NCBI GenBank assembly: GCA_016218305.1
Contig: JACREJ010000085.1
Coordinates: forward strand, 1-48,598
Source of the DNA: Gemmatimonadota bacterium
GTDB taxonomy: Bacteria; Gemmatimonadota; Gemmatimonadetes; Gemmatimonadales; Gemmatimonadaceae
DNA length: 48,598 nucleotides
Direction of reading: 5' to 3'
Shown: positions 1 through 8,677 of the stretch, one piece after another
How positions within the stretch are numbered: the first letter of the stretch is position 1
How the letters are laid out: each line of letters opens with the position of its first letter
Made by a program: the position numbers and the translations under genes
Notes under the pieces: model-generated
Database searches by the model: none
The model's input: the letters and a program-made list of their open reading frames with translations, nothing else
What the model was told of the DNA's origin: nothing

Positions 1-139
1 CGATCCGGCCCTCCGCCGGGCCGTCGACGTGCCATGGCTGGTGGGTGACAACTCGAAGCTTCGCTCCACGACCGGCTGGGCTCCCCGCCGCTCGCGTTCC
101 GACATCATAGACGACCTGTTGAATGCCGCGTCGCACTGA
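1..139 (+). CDS. C-terminal end of an NAD-dependent sugar-nucleotide epimerase/reductase (GDP-6-deoxy-D-mannose reductase-like), partial
   Basis: An open frame whose first full codon begins at base 2 runs to a TGA at 137-139. Its 45 residues contain [20 protein letters not shown] and end [12 protein letters not shown]. The pattern P-x-DVP-x-L-x-GD-x-SK followed by GW-x-P is typical of the C-terminal substrate-binding lobe of GDP-mannose 4,6-dehydratase and GDP-4-keto-6-deoxymannose reductase (Rmd) proteins. These belong to the extended short-chain dehydrogenase family and make GDP-deoxyhexoses for surface glycans. The stop lies 17 nt inside carB, so the two are probably cotranscribed. The catalytic domain is outside the window, so the exact enzyme is uncertain; the sugar genes downstream fit a polysaccharide role. 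Confidence 0.6.
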   Translation, partial: DPALRRAVDVPWLVGDNSKLRSTTGWAPRRSRSDIIDDLLNAASH

Positions 140-3100
140 CATCCACCGCATCCTGCTCATCGGCTCCGGGCCCATCGTCATCGGGCAGGGCGCCGAGTTC
201 GACTACTCGGGCACCCAGGCCGCGAAGGCGCTGCGGGAGGAAGGGTTCGAGGTCATCCTCGTCAACTCGAATCCGGCGACGATCATGACCGACCCGGAGC
301 TCGCCGACCGCACCTACATCGAGCCGGTGACGCCGGAGTACGTGGAGCTCATCATCGCCCGCGAGCGCCCCGACGCGCTGCTGCCGACGATGGGCGGGCA
401 GACGGCGCTCAACGTCGCCATGGCCCTGCACGAGAACGGCGTGCTCGCCAAGTACGGCGTCGAGCTCATCGGCGCCAACGCCCGCGCCATCGCGGTGGCC
501 GAGGACCGCAAGCTGTTCGGCGAGGCGATGGAGAAGATCGGGCTCAAGTGCCCGCAGGGGCGCATCGCGACGACGATGGACGAGGCGCTCGCGATCGTCG
601 ACTTCACCGGCTTTCCCGCCATCATCCGGCCGGCCTTCACCCTCGGCGGATCCGGCGGCGGCGTCGCGTACAACCGCGACGAGTTCATCGCCATCGTCAC
701 GCGCGGGCTCGCCGAGTCGCCGATCTCGCAGGTGCTCATCGAGCGGTCGCTCATCGGCTGGAAGGAGTTCGAGCTCGAGGTGATGCGCGACAAGGACGAC
801 AACGTCGTCATCATCTGCTCCATCGAGAATCTCGACCCGATGGGCGTGCACACGGGCGATTCGATCACCGTGGCGCCGGCGATGACGCTCACCGACCGCG
901 AGTACCAGGAGATGCGCGACGCGGCGGTGAAGGTGATTCGCGAGATCGGCGTGGACGCCGGCGGCTGCAACATCCAGTTCGCGCTGAACCCGGCGAACGG
1001 CGACATGATCGTCATCGAGATGAACCCGCGCGTCTCGCGTTCGTCGGCGCTGGCCTCCAAGGCCACAGGCTTCGCGATCGCGAAGATCGGCACCAAGCTG
1101 GCCGTGGGCTATCGCCTCGACGAGCTCGCCAACGACATCACCAAGACGACGCCGGCCAGCTTCGAGCCCGTGCTCGACTACGTCGTCGTGAAGTGCCCGC
1201 GCTTTGCCTTCGAGAAGTTCCCGGCGGCCAACGCCGGCCTGACCACGATGATGAAGTCGGTGGGCGAGTCGATGGCGATCGGCCGCACGTTCAAGGAAGC
1301 GTTCCAGAAGGGGCTGCGCGCGCTCGAGACGGGGCGGCAGGGCTGGGACGTCGGCGAACGGCTCATCGACGACCGCCTCGCCGACGATTCGATCGAGGCG
1401 CTCACGGCGGCGCTGTCGGTGCCGACGCCCGAGCGCATCTACCAGATCAAGCGCGCCCTGATGGCGGGGATGAGCCACGACGCCATCTACGAGATCACCT
1501 TCGTGGACCGCTGGTTCCTCGCCCAGATGCAGGAGCTGGTGGACGCGGAGCGCGAGTACGCCGCGCTCCCGTCGGTGAGTCCGGCGGTGACGCATCGCAT
1601 GAAGAAGATGGGCTTCGCCGACGTGCAGCTCGCCCGCCTGCGTGGGTGCAAGGAGGAGGAGGTCAGGGAGCAGCGGTGGAAGGCCGGAATCCGCCCTGTA
1701 TACAAGATGGTCGACACCTGCGCCGGCGAGTTTCCGTCGAGCACGCCGTACCTCTACAGCACGTGGGACGAAGAGGACGAGGCCCCGCGCACGGGGCGGA
1801 AGTCGGTCATCATTCTCGGCTCGGGCCCCAATCGCATCGGGCAGGGTGTGGAGTTCGACTACTGCTGCGTGCGCGCCGTGATGGCGCTGCGCGAGCAGGG
1901 ATACGAGACGATCATGATCAACTCGAACCCCGAGACCGTCTCCACCGACTACGACACCAGCGACAAGCTGTTCTTCGAGCCGCTCACGCTCGAGCACGTG
2001 CTCGAGATCGTCGCGCGCGAGCAGCCGCTGGGTGTCATCGTGCAGCTGGGCGGCCAGACCCCGCTCAAGCTGACGCGCGGGCTCGAGGCGGCCGGCGTGA
2101 CGATCCTCGGCACCTCGCCCGACGCGATTGACGAAGCCGAGGACCGCCGCCGCTTCGACGCGATCGCGCGGCGCCTCCACGTGGCGCAGCCGCCCAACGG
2201 GACGGCGACGAGCGTCGAGGGGGCGGTGGAGATCGCCTCGCGCATCGGCTATCCCACGCTCGTCCGCCCGAGCTACGTGCTGGGCGGCCGCGCCATGGAA
2301 ATCGTCTACGACGAAACCTCGCTGCGCGACTACTTCCAGCGGGCGGTCCGCGTCTCCGAAGACCGGCCGGTGCTCATCGACCGCTTCCTCGAAGATGCCT
2401 TCGAGGCGGACGTGGACGCGCTGAGCGACGGCGAGACGGTGGTGATTGGCGGTGTCATGGAGCACATCGAGAACGCCGGCATCCACTCCGGCGACTCGGC
2501 CTGCGCCCTCCCGCCCATCCAGCTGCGGAAGGAGGACGCCGACCAGATGCGCGTCCACACGGTGGCCTTCGCCAAGGCGCTCGGCGTCGTCGGGCTGATC
2601 AACGTCCAGTACGCGGTGAAGGACGGCGTCGTCTACGTGCTCGAGGTCAATCCGCGCGCGTCGCGCACCATTCCGTTCGTCTCCAAGACCATCGGCGTGC
2701 CGCTCGCGTCGCTCGCCGCGCGCGTCATGCTTGGCGAGCGGCTCAAGGACATCGGGTTCACCGAGGAGATCATCGCGCCGTACGTGGCCGTGAAGGAGGC
2801 GGTCTTCCCCTTCGCCAAGTTCCGCGAGTTCGATCCGATTCTCGGCCCCGAGATGCGCTCCACGGGCGAGGTGATGGGCATCGCCGACGCGTTCGGCACC
2901 GCCTTCGCCAAGGCGCAGATCTCCGCCGGCAACGGCCTGCCGCTGCAGGGGCAGGTGATGCTGACGGTCAACGACTACGACAAGCCGGCGGCCACGGTCA
3001 TCGCGCGCCGGTTCCACGCCATGGGCTTCGGCCTCGTCGCCACGACCGGCACGGCGCGCTACCTGCGGGAGCACGGCGTGCCGTGCGAGCCGGTGAAGAA

Positions 3101-3350
3101 GGTCGCCGAGGGGCGCCCGAACGGCGTGGACCTCATGGTGAACCGCGAGGTGCAGCTGCTGGTCAACACGCCGCTGGGCAAGCGCTCGGCCAAGGACGAC
3201 TACTCCCTGCGGCAGGCCGCCATCACGCACCGCGTGCCGTACACGACGACGCTGTCGGCGGCGAGCTCGGCTTGTGACGCCATCGAGTCGCTGCGGACGC
3301 GCGAGAAGACGGTGCGCAGCGTGCAGGAGTGGCTGGCGGACATCGCGTGA
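123..3350 (+). CDS. carB: Carbamoyl-phosphate synthase large subunit
   Basis: Makes carbamoyl phosphate from bicarbonate, two ATP and ammonia supplied by the CarA glutaminase, feeding pyrimidine and arginine synthesis in the cytoplasm. The 1075 residues match the usual CarB length. The two internally homologous halves are clear: [17 protein letters not shown] near residues 15-30 and [16 protein letters not shown] near 565-580, each followed by an ATP-grasp domain ([14 protein letters not shown] near 170; [15 protein letters not shown] near 715). The C-terminal MGS-like allosteric domain starts near 945. The ATG at 123 gives the canonical [17 protein letters not shown] opening. It overlaps the upstream sugar gene by 17 nt and the FkbM gene by 4 nt. 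CarA is not in the window. A very long open frame on the opposite strand is a codon-bias shadow. Confidence 0.98.
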   Translation: MPRRTDIHRILLIGSGPIVIGQGAEFDYSGTQAAKALREEGFEVILVNSNPATIMTDPELADRTYIEPVTPEYVELIIARERPDALLPTMGGQTALNVAMALHENGVLAKYGVELIGANARAIAVAEDRKLFGEAMEKIGLKCPQGRIATTMDEALAIVDFTGFPAIIRPAFTLGGSGGGVAYNRDEFIAIVTRGLAESPISQVLIERSLIGWKEFELEVMRDKDDNVVIICSIENLDPMGVHTGDSITVAPAMTLTDREYQEMRDAAVKVIREIGVDAGGCNIQFALNPANGDMIVIEMNPRVSRSSALASKATGFAIAKIGTKLAVGYRLDELANDITKTTPASFEPVLDYVVVKCPRFAFEKFPAANAGLTTMMKSVGESMAIGRTFKEAFQKGLRALETGRQGWDVGERLIDDRLADDSIEALTAALSVPTPERIYQIKRALMAGMSHDAIYEITFVDRWFLAQMQELVDAEREYAALPSVSPAVTHRMKKMGFADVQLARLRGCKEEEVREQRWKAGIRPVYKMVDTCAGEFPSSTPYLYSTWDEEDEAPRTGRKSVIILGSGPNRIGQGVEFDYCCVRAVMALREQGYETIMINSNPETVSTDYDTSDKLFFEPLTLEHVLEIVAREQPLGVIVQLGGQTPLKLTRGLEAAGVTILGTSPDAIDEAEDRRRFDAIARRLHVAQPPNGTATSVEGAVEIASRIGYPTLVRPSYVLGGRAMEIVYDETSLRDYFQRAVRVSEDRPVLIDRFLEDAFEADVDALSDGETVVIGGVMEHIENAGIHSGDSACALPPIQLRKEDADQMRVHTVAFAKALGVVGLINVQYAVKDGVVYVLEVNPRASRTIPFVSKTIGVPLASLAARVMLGERLKDIGFTEEIIAPYVAVKEAVFPFAKFREFDPILGPEMRSTGEVMGIADAFGTAFAKAQISAGNGLPLQGQVMLTVNDYDKPAATVIARRFHAMGFGLVATTGTARYLREHGVPCEPVKKVAEGRPNGVDLMVNREVQLLVNTPLGKRSAKDDYSLRQAAITHRVPYTTTLSAASSACDAIESLRTREKTVRSVQEWLADIA

Positions 3351-4189
3351 GCTGGGTGCGCCGCGCGGCGTCGGCGCTGCTGCCGGGCGCCGTGGCGGAG
3401 CCCCTGCGCCGCCTGCTGCGGCGCTTCGCCGTGGCCCGGTTCCGCGCCTACGACGCCCGGCACCGATACGGTGGACAGTCGCTGGTGGTCCATATCGCCG
3501 ACCCGCTGGCCCGCGGATGGTATGACCACGACTGGGACCTCGGCGCTGAGGTCGCGCTGCTGCAGCGCCGGGGCCGCCTGCGGGCGGGCGCGCGGGTGTT
3601 CGACGTCGGGGCGCATCAGGGCGTGGTGGCGCTCCTGCTGGCGGGCATCGTCGGGCCCGAGGGGCAGGTGGTGGCGGTCGAGGCGGTGGCGCACAACGCG
3701 CGCGTCGCGACACGGAACGCCGCAGCCAACGGGTTTTCCCAGCTGACGGTCGTGCATGCGGCCATCGGCGACGCGGACGGGTGGCTCTGGTTCGAGGACC
3801 GCTGGAACGGGGCCGTGAGCCGGCAGGCGGGCGTCGGCGCGCGCGTGGAGGCACTGACCATCGACACGCTCGCGGCCAGGTTCGGGGCGCCCGACGTGCT
3901 GTTCATCGACGTCGAGGGCTTCGAGCTGCACGCCCTGCGCGGGGCGGCGGGGACGCTGACGAGGCACCAGCCGGACCTGTATGTCGAGGCGCACGTCGGC
4001 GCGGGACTCGAGCGCTATGGCAGCGTGGCCGACCTCCTGGCGCTCATTCCCGCGGGCTACGAGCTGTTCGTGGCCCCCGGGGAAGCGGGAGATTTCGTGG
4101 CGCTCGAGGCCGGACGCGCCCTGCTGGCGGAGCGGTTCCGACTTGTGGCATTCGCCCCGCGCACCAGCGAGATTAGGGTCCATGACTGA
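3347..4189 (+). CDS. FkbM family SAM-dependent methyltransferase
   Basis: A 280-residue protein with a class I methyltransferase core. SAM motif I is [16 protein letters not shown] (residues 84-99), followed by [22 protein letters not shown]. The FkbM signature [18 protein letters not shown] lies near residues 184-201. FkbM proteins O-methylate sugars and other small molecules, and in polysaccharide loci they commonly cap or decorate glycan chains; the substrate here cannot be read from sequence. The GTG at 3347 makes a 4-nt GTGA overlap with carB. An upstream ATG at 3329 is in frame but lies inside carB and adds only six residues. The gene overlaps wbpD by 8 nt, which supports translational coupling in a surface-glycan operon. 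Confidence 0.85.
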   Translation: MSWVRRAASALLPGAVAEPLRRLLRRFAVARFRAYDARHRYGGQSLVVHIADPLARGWYDHDWDLGAEVALLQRRGRLRAGARVFDVGAHQGVVALLLAGIVGPEGQVVAVEAVAHNARVATRNAAANGFSQLTVVHAAIGDADGWLWFEDRWNGAVSRQAGVGARVEALTIDTLAARFGAPDVLFIDVEGFELHALRGAAGTLTRHQPDLYVEAHVGAGLERYGSVADLLALIPAGYELFVAPGEAGDFVALEAGRALLAERFRLVAFAPRTSEIRVHD

Positions 4190-4766
4190 AGCCTGGGTAC
4201 ACCCCTCCGCGTTCGTCGACGACGGCGCGGCCCTCGGCGCCGGCACCAAGGTGTGGCATTTCTGCCACGTCATGCCGGGCGCCGTCATTGGCGAGCACTG
4301 CTCGCTGGGCCAGAATGTCGTCGTGATGAACGGCACGACGATCGGCAACAACGTGAAGATCCAGAACAACGTCTCGATCTACGAGGGCGTGGTGCTGGAG
4401 GACGACGTCTTCTGCGGCCCGTCCATGGTCTTCACCAACGTCATCAACCCCCGCAGCGCCGTCTCGCGGAAGCACGAGTACAAGCAGACGCTCGTGAAGC
4501 GGGGGGCGTCGATCGGCGCCAACGCCACGGTGGTCTGCGGCGTGACGCTCGGACGATACTGCTTCGTCGGGGCCGGGGCGGTGGTGTCGCGTGATGTGCC
4601 CGACTACGCGCTCGTGACGGGCGTGCCGGCGCGGCGGACCGGCTGGATGTGCGAGTGCGGCGTGAAGCTGCGCGAGGACATCATGCAGCTCGAGTGCCCC
4701 GCCTGCGGCAGGCAGTACTCGCGCAAGGGCGAGAAGGTCGCACGCATCGCCGGAGGCGAGCTGTGA
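4182..4766 (+). CDS. wbpD: UDP-2-acetamido-3-amino-2,3-dideoxy-glucuronate N-acetyltransferase (WbpD/WlbB-like)
   Basis: A 194-residue left-handed beta-helix acyltransferase. Hexapeptide repeats run from about residue 15 to 145, including GNNVKIQNNVSIYEGVVLED and the loop VNPRSAVSRKHEYKQTLVKRGASIGANATVV seen in WbpD/WlbB/QdtC-type enzymes. A C-terminal Cys4 zinc-ribbon-like tail (CEC near 160 and CPAC near 177) is also characteristic of this subgroup. The family uses acetyl-CoA to acetylate the 3-amino group of UDP-GlcNAc3NA, the last step before C2 epimerisation in the P. aeruginosa O-antigen pathway. The ATG at 4182 overlaps the FkbM gene and the stop overlaps wbpB by 4 nt. Finding wbpB, wbpE and wbpA close by makes the assignment strong, although the final sugar is not proven. 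Confidence 0.88.
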   Translation: MTEAWVHPSAFVDDGAALGAGTKVWHFCHVMPGAVIGEHCSLGQNVVVMNGTTIGNNVKIQNNVSIYEGVVLEDDVFCGPSMVFTNVINPRSAVSRKHEYKQTLVKRGASIGANATVVCGVTLGRYCFVGAGAVVSRDVPDYALVTGVPARRTGWMCECGVKLREDIMQLECPACGRQYSRKGEKVARIAGGEL

Positions 4767-5806
4767 GCGCACGCGAGTTCAAGGTCGCGCTGGTCGGCTG
4801 CGGCCGCATCGCGCGCAACCACTTCGAGACCATCGCCGAGCTCGACGGGCTGGCGCTCAGCGCCGTCTGCGACATCGTGGAGGAGCGGGCGCGCGAGGCC
4901 GGCGAGCAGTGGGGCGTGCCGTGGTACACGTCCTACGACGACATGCTCAAGCAGGCGGCGTGTGACGTCGTGGTCATCGCGACGCCCTCGGGCATGCACC
5001 CGGCGCACGGCATCAAGGCGGCGCAGGCCGGCAAGCATGTGATCTGCGAGAAGCCGATGGCGATTTCCCTCGCATCGGCCGACGCGCTGGTGCAGGCGTG
5101 CGACGATGCCGGCGTGCGGCTCTTCGTGGTCAAGCAGAACCGGCTGAACCCGGCCATCCAGCTCGTGCGGCGCGCCATCGATCGCGGCCGGTTCGGGCGC
5201 ATCTACATGGCCAACGCCACCGTCCGCTGGGCGCGACCGCAGGAGTACTACGACCAGGCGCCGTGGCGCGGCACGTGGGAGTTCGACGGCGGCGCGTTCA
5301 TGAATCAGGCGTCGCACTACGTGGACCTCATCCAGTGGCTCGTCGGCCCGGTCGAGACCGTGATGGCGCGCACCGCCACGCTCGCCCGTCGCATCGAGGC
5401 CGAGGATTCCGGGGCGGCGATCCTCAAGTTCCGCAACGGCGCCATCGGCGTCATCGAAGTCACGATGCTCACGTATCCGCGGAACCTCGAGGGCTCCATC
5501 ACGATCGTCGGCGAGACGGGAACGGTGAAGATCGGCGGCACCGCCGTGAACAAGGTGGAGCACTGGCAGTTCGCCTCCTACGATGACGACGACAAGCTCA
5601 TCGAGGCGGCCGCCACCAACCCGCCCAACGTGTACGGCTTCGGGCATGCCGGCTACTATCGCAACGTCCTGTCGGTGCTGCGCGACGAAGCCGCGCCCGA
5701 CACCGACGGCCGCTCCGGCCGGAAGTCGCTGGAGCTGATCCTCGGGATTTACGAGTCGGCGAAGACGGGCAGGGAAGTGCCGCTTCCGTTGCGGGCGCAG
5801 CGCTGA
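4763..5806 (+). CDS. wbpB: UDP-N-acetyl-2-amino-2-deoxyglucuronate 3-dehydrogenase, Gfo/Idh/MocA family
   Basis: A 347-residue Gfo/Idh/MocA oxidoreductase. The N-terminal Rossmann fold opens FKVALVGCGRIARNHFETI, followed by IATPSGMHPAHGIKAAQAGKHV and the family EKP motif (CEKPMAISL). The segment VVKQNRLNPAIQLVRRAI matches the WlbA/WbpB subgroup, and GAFMNQASHYVDLIQWL carries the His/Tyr region of the substrate site. WbpB oxidises C3 of UDP-GlcNAcA, with NAD recycled by 2-oxoglutarate; WbpE then transaminates the ketone. The GTG at 4763 gives a GTGA overlap with wbpD. A palindrome and a strong terminator follow, so this is the last gene of its transcription unit. Confidence 0.88.
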   Translation: MSAREFKVALVGCGRIARNHFETIAELDGLALSAVCDIVEERAREAGEQWGVPWYTSYDDMLKQAACDVVVIATPSGMHPAHGIKAAQAGKHVICEKPMAISLASADALVQACDDAGVRLFVVKQNRLNPAIQLVRRAIDRGRFGRIYMANATVRWARPQEYYDQAPWRGTWEFDGGAFMNQASHYVDLIQWLVGPVETVMARTATLARRIEAEDSGAAILKFRNGAIGVIEVTMLTYPRNLEGSITIVGETGTVKIGGTAVNKVEHWQFASYDDDDKLIEAAATNPPNVYGFGHAGYYRNVLSVLRDEAAPDTDGRSGRKSLELILGIYESAKTGREVPLPLRAQR

Positions 5807-5807
5807 C

Positions 5808-6048
5808 GGGGAGGGGGAGGAGTACAGGGGTGTAGGACGGGGAGGAGTGGAGAGATGGGTGAGGGAGAGGAGGCGTCCCTCGCATTCTTCGGGGCACGAT
5901 GGTCGCCACTGGCGGCGCTGTCGGGCCCTTCGTGTCTTCGGGCAGGTGAGGGATACGGCGGCCCCTCCGGGCTCGCGCAGGCCCCCTCGCCCCTCCCTCC
6001 GCACTCCACTCCTCACCCCTCCCAGGCCCCTGCACTCCTCCCCCTCCC
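5808..6048. repeat. Long imperfect palindrome, GA/CT-rich class (copy 1)
   Basis: This fills the gap between wbpB and wbpE. The left arm is purine-rich (starts GGGAGGGGGAGGAGTACAGG at 5808). The right arm is the complementary pyrimidine-rich stretch ending CCCCTGCACTCCTCCCCCTC-CC at 6048. The arms pair over some 60-70 nt with mismatches, and the symmetry continues inward to a short centre CGCCACTGGCG at 5904-5914. A second element with the same words lies at 40101-40238; the 16-mer GCCCCTGCACTCCTCC is identical at 6026-6041 and 40208-40223. The open frames crossing it are artefacts of its composition. Function unknown. Confidence 0.8.
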
Positions 6049-6051
6049 AAG

Positions 6052-6094
6052 AGCGTCGGCGACTCCCGTTAGGGAGCCGCCGACGCTAACTTTC
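6052..6094 (+). terminator. Rho-independent terminator after wbpB
   Basis: AGCGTCGGCG (6052-6061) pairs perfectly with CGCCGACGCT (6078-6087). Inside, after one mismatch, CTCCC pairs with GGGAG around a GTTA loop. The run AACTTTCT follows. This is the clearest intrinsic terminator in the window, and it divides the sugar-nucleotide genes into two transcription units. Confidence 0.85.
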
Positions 6095-6109
6095 TCCGGC
6101 TACCCCAAC

Positions 6110-6125
6110 TATAAAGGGGATCCCC
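6110..6125 (+). promoter_or_regulatory. Possible -10 box and adjacent palindrome upstream of wbpE
   Basis: TATAAA at 6110-6115 is an AT-rich hexamer just after the terminator. It is followed directly by the perfect palindrome GGGGATCCCC (6116-6125), near where transcription would begin. No good -35 is visible at the usual spacing. A promoter is expected here because the upstream unit is terminated; the palindrome could be an operator or chance. Confidence 0.35.
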
Positions 6126-6150
6126 GAATCCCCCCTTCCGATACCTGCCC

Positions 6151-7263
6151 ATGTCCGTCCCTCTCCTCGACCTCCGCGCCCAGCACGCCACCATCCGCGA
6201 CGAGATGGTCGCTTCGATCATGAAGGTGGTGGATGACCAGGCGTTCATTCTCGGCAAGCCGGTCGCCGACCTCGAGGCCGAGGTCGCCAAGTTGTCGAAT
6301 GCCAAGTACGCGGTCGGCTGCGCCAGCGGCACGGACGCCCTGCTCATCGCGTACCGCGCGGTCGGGGCGGGGGCGGGGAGCGAGATTGTCACCTCGCCCT
6401 TCACCTTCTTCGCCACGGCCGGCGCCATCCACAACGTCGGCGCCCGTCCAGTCTTCGTGGATATCGACCCGAAGACGTTCAACATCAATCCAGCGGCGGT
6501 GGGCGCGGCCATCAACGCGAAGACCAAGGCCGTCGTGCCGGTGGACCTTTTCGGACAGGTGGCCGCGGTCGAGGAAGTGGCCAGGGTCGCCAAGGGGATC
6601 CCGGTCATCGAGGATGCCGCCCAGAGCATCGGTGCGCGGCGCAAGATCGACGGTACGTGGCGCATGGCCGGCGAAGCGGCGACCATCGGCACCTTCTCGT
6701 TCTTCCCCTCGAAGAACCTCGGCGGGTACGGCGACGGCGGCGCGGTGGTGACGCAGGACGAGGGGCTCTACAACGAGCTCATGCGCCTCCGCACCCACGG
6801 CAGCACGAAGACCTACATCCACGAGATCGTCGGCTACAACTCGCGCCTCGACGCGCTGCAGGCGGCCGCCCTGCTGGCCAAGCTCCCGCACCTGCCGGCC
6901 TGGAGCGCGAAGCGCCGCGCCAACGCGGCGTTCTACAACCAGGCCTTCGCCGACGTTGCCGAGATCACCACGCCGTACACCGAGCCGGTGAGCGAGTCGA
7001 TCTTCAACCAGTACACCATCCGCGTGTCGCGCCGCGACGACCTGAAGGCGCACCTCGCGTCGAAGGGAATCGGCCACTCGGTCTACTACCCGCTCCCGCT
7101 GCACCTGCAGCCGTGTTTTGCGTATCTCGGCTACACGGCGGGGCAGTGCCCCGAAGCCGAGCGCGCGTCGGCCGAAGTCGTGTCGCTCCCGATCTATCCG
7201 GAACTCACGCAGGGCCAGCTCGACGAAGTCGTGTCGGCCGTGCGCGGCTTCTTTGGCAAGTAA
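6151..7263 (+). CDS. wbpE: UDP-2-acetamido-2-deoxy-3-oxo-glucuronate aminotransferase, DegT/DnrJ/EryC1/StrS family
   Basis: A PLP-dependent sugar aminotransferase of 370 residues. Visible family motifs are PLLDLRAQH at the N terminus, CASGTDALLIAYRAVG (residues 57-72) for phosphate binding, VVPVDLFGQ (128-136), IEDAAQS (153-159) and the catalytic lysine K188 in FFPSKNLGGYGDGGA. It transfers an amino group from glutamate to C3 of the WbpB ketone product; wbpD then acetylates it. The ATG at 6151 starts the protein exactly at the conserved N terminus; no Shine-Dalgarno is obvious. wbpA follows after 16 nt. The family also includes aminotransferases for other dideoxy sugars, but the wbpA/B/D neighbours favour WbpE. 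Confidence 0.88.
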   Translation: MSVPLLDLRAQHATIRDEMVASIMKVVDDQAFILGKPVADLEAEVAKLSNAKYAVGCASGTDALLIAYRAVGAGAGSEIVTSPFTFFATAGAIHNVGARPVFVDIDPKTFNINPAAVGAAINAKTKAVVPVDLFGQVAAVEEVARVAKGIPVIEDAAQSIGARRKIDGTWRMAGEAATIGTFSFFPSKNLGGYGDGGAVVTQDEGLYNELMRLRTHGSTKTYIHEIVGYNSRLDALQAAALLAKLPHLPAWSAKRRANAAFYNQAFADVAEITTPYTEPVSESIFNQYTIRVSRRDDLKAHLASKGIGHSVYYPLPLHLQPCFAYLGYTAGQCPEAERASAEVVSLPIYPELTQGQLDEVVSAVRGFFGK

Positions 7264-7279
7264 ACCGGACACTCCGACC

Positions 7280-8629
7280 ATGACGAGCATTCGCGATCGG
7301 CTGCAGCAGCGCATCGACTCCCGCCAGGCGGTCTGCGCCGTGGTGGGCCTCGGCTACGTCGGGCTCCCCCTGGTGATGGAGCTGTGCGAGGCCGGATTCC
7401 ACGTGATCGGCTACGACGTGCAGCAGCGCGTCGTGGACTTGCTCATGCGCGGCGAGTCGCACATCCAGGATGTGCCGGCGGCGCAGGTGGCGAAGCACGT
7501 GAAGGCCGGGCTGTTCACGGCCACGACGGAGGAGGCCCGGCTCTCCGAGGCCGACACGGTGTCCATCGCCGTGCCGACGCCGCTCGCGAAGACGCGCGAC
7601 CCCGACATGACGTACGTGCTCGCGGCGGCTGACGCGATTGCGCGCCAGTCGCATCCGGGCATGCTCGTCGTGCTTGAGAGCACCACGTATCCGGGGACGA
7701 CGCGCGACCTGATGATGCCGCGCCTCGAGGCGCGCGGGCTGACGATCGGCGAGGACGCGTTCCTCGCCTTCTCGCCCGAGCGCGTCGATCCCGGCAACCC
7801 GGTCTGGAACACGAAGAACACGCCCAAGGTGGTCGGCGGCATCACCGCCGCCTGCACCGACATGGCGTCGCGCCTCTACTCCGCGTGCATCGACCGCACC
7901 GTCCCCGTCTCGTCGCCCGAGGCGGCCGAGCTGGTGAAGCTGCTCGAGAACACGTTCCGCTCCGTCAACATCGGCCTCGTCAACGAGATGGCCATTGTCT
8001 GCGACCGGCTGGGCGTCGACGTGTGGGAAGTGATCGAGGCCGCGGCCACCAAGCCGTTCGGCTTCATGAAGTTCACGCCCGGCCCCGGCATCGGCGGCCA
8101 CTGCATCCCGCTCGACCCGCACTACCTCGCGTGGAAGATGCGGACGCTCAACTACAAGACGCGCTTCATCGACCTCGCGTCCGAGATCAACAGCGCCATG
8201 CCGGCCTACGTGGTGGAGAAGGTGGCGCGTGCGCTCAACGACGTGAAGAAATCCGTCAACGGCTCGCGCGTGCTGGTGCTCGGTGTCGCCTACAAGAACG
8301 ACATCGACGACATGCGCGAGAGCCCGGCCCTCGACGTCATCAAGCTGCTCGAGGCGCAGGGGGCGCACGTCGAGTACCACGACCCGCACGTGCCGCGCTA
8401 TCGGGAGGACGGCCACGAAGTCGTGGGCGTGCCCCTCACCGATGAGGTGCTGGTGGCCGCGGACGTGGTCGTGATCGTCACGAACCACAAGGCCGTCGAC
8501 TACCAGCGCGTGGTGAACCTCGCGTCGCTCGTGGTGGACACGCGCCACGCCACGGCAACCCTGAAGCCCGGCAAGGCGCGCATCGTCTCGCTGACCCCCG
8601 ACGCCCCCCGCCAGCACGCCACGGTCTAG
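7280..8629 (+). CDS. wbpA: UDP-N-acetylglucosamine 6-dehydrogenase (WbpA-type nucleotide sugar dehydrogenase)
   Basis: A 449-residue UDP-glucose/GDP-mannose dehydrogenase family protein that oxidises C6 of a UDP-hexose to the uronic acid with two NAD+. The N-terminal Rossmann motif is VVGLGYVGLPLVMELCEAGF (residues 21-40). The central domain has FSPERVDPGNPVWNTKNTPK, and the catalytic cysteine C275 sits in GPGIGGHCIPLDPHYLAW. The PERVDPGN and GHCIPLDPHYL segments are those of the WbpA/WecC subgroup rather than Ugd, so UDP-GlcNAc is the likely substrate, giving UDP-GlcNAcA for WbpB. The ATG at 7280 was chosen over an upstream in-frame start inside wbpE. A 48-nt repeated tract separates it from ugd. 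Confidence 0.87.
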   Translation: MTSIRDRLQQRIDSRQAVCAVVGLGYVGLPLVMELCEAGFHVIGYDVQQRVVDLLMRGESHIQDVPAAQVAKHVKAGLFTATTEEARLSEADTVSIAVPTPLAKTRDPDMTYVLAAADAIARQSHPGMLVVLESTTYPGTTRDLMMPRLEARGLTIGEDAFLAFSPERVDPGNPVWNTKNTPKVVGGITAACTDMASRLYSACIDRTVPVSSPEAAELVKLLENTFRSVNIGLVNEMAIVCDRLGVDVWEVIEAAATKPFGFMKFTPGPGIGGHCIPLDPHYLAWKMRTLNYKTRFIDLASEINSAMPAYVVEKVARALNDVKKSVNGSRVLVLGVAYKNDIDDMRESPALDVIKLLEAQGAHVEYHDPHVPRYREDGHEVVGVPLTDEVLVAADVVVIVTNHKAVDYQRVVNLASLVVDTRHATATLKPGKARIVSLTPDAPRQHATV

Positions 8630-8677
8630 TCTGTTGTCTCTCTGTTGTTTCTCTGTTTTCTCTCTGTTGTCTCTCTC
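8630..8677 (+). repeat. Half-element of the CTCTGTTGT tandem-word class before ugd
   Basis: The whole gap between the wbpA stop and the ugd ATG is four degenerate copies of a word of about 12 nt (TCTGTTGTCTCT). It matches the right arm of the palindrome at 47177-47224 at 43 of 48 positions without gaps. In both places the tract ends flush against a gene boundary. No Shine-Dalgarno is present, so ugd is either translated from this leader or coupled to wbpA. Confidence 0.8.

Noticed and set aside
105-3854. Minus-strand open frame of 1249 codons opposite carB
   Set aside because: It is a codon-bias shadow: the sense strand encodes a complete CarB with every motif, and the antisense product is an Arg/Ala/His/Asp-rich sequence with no recognisable domain.
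5855-6223. Plus-strand open frames across the GA/CT palindrome
   Set aside because: The translated sequence is low-complexity Pro/Ser/Gly, the expected product of the repeat and the terminator.
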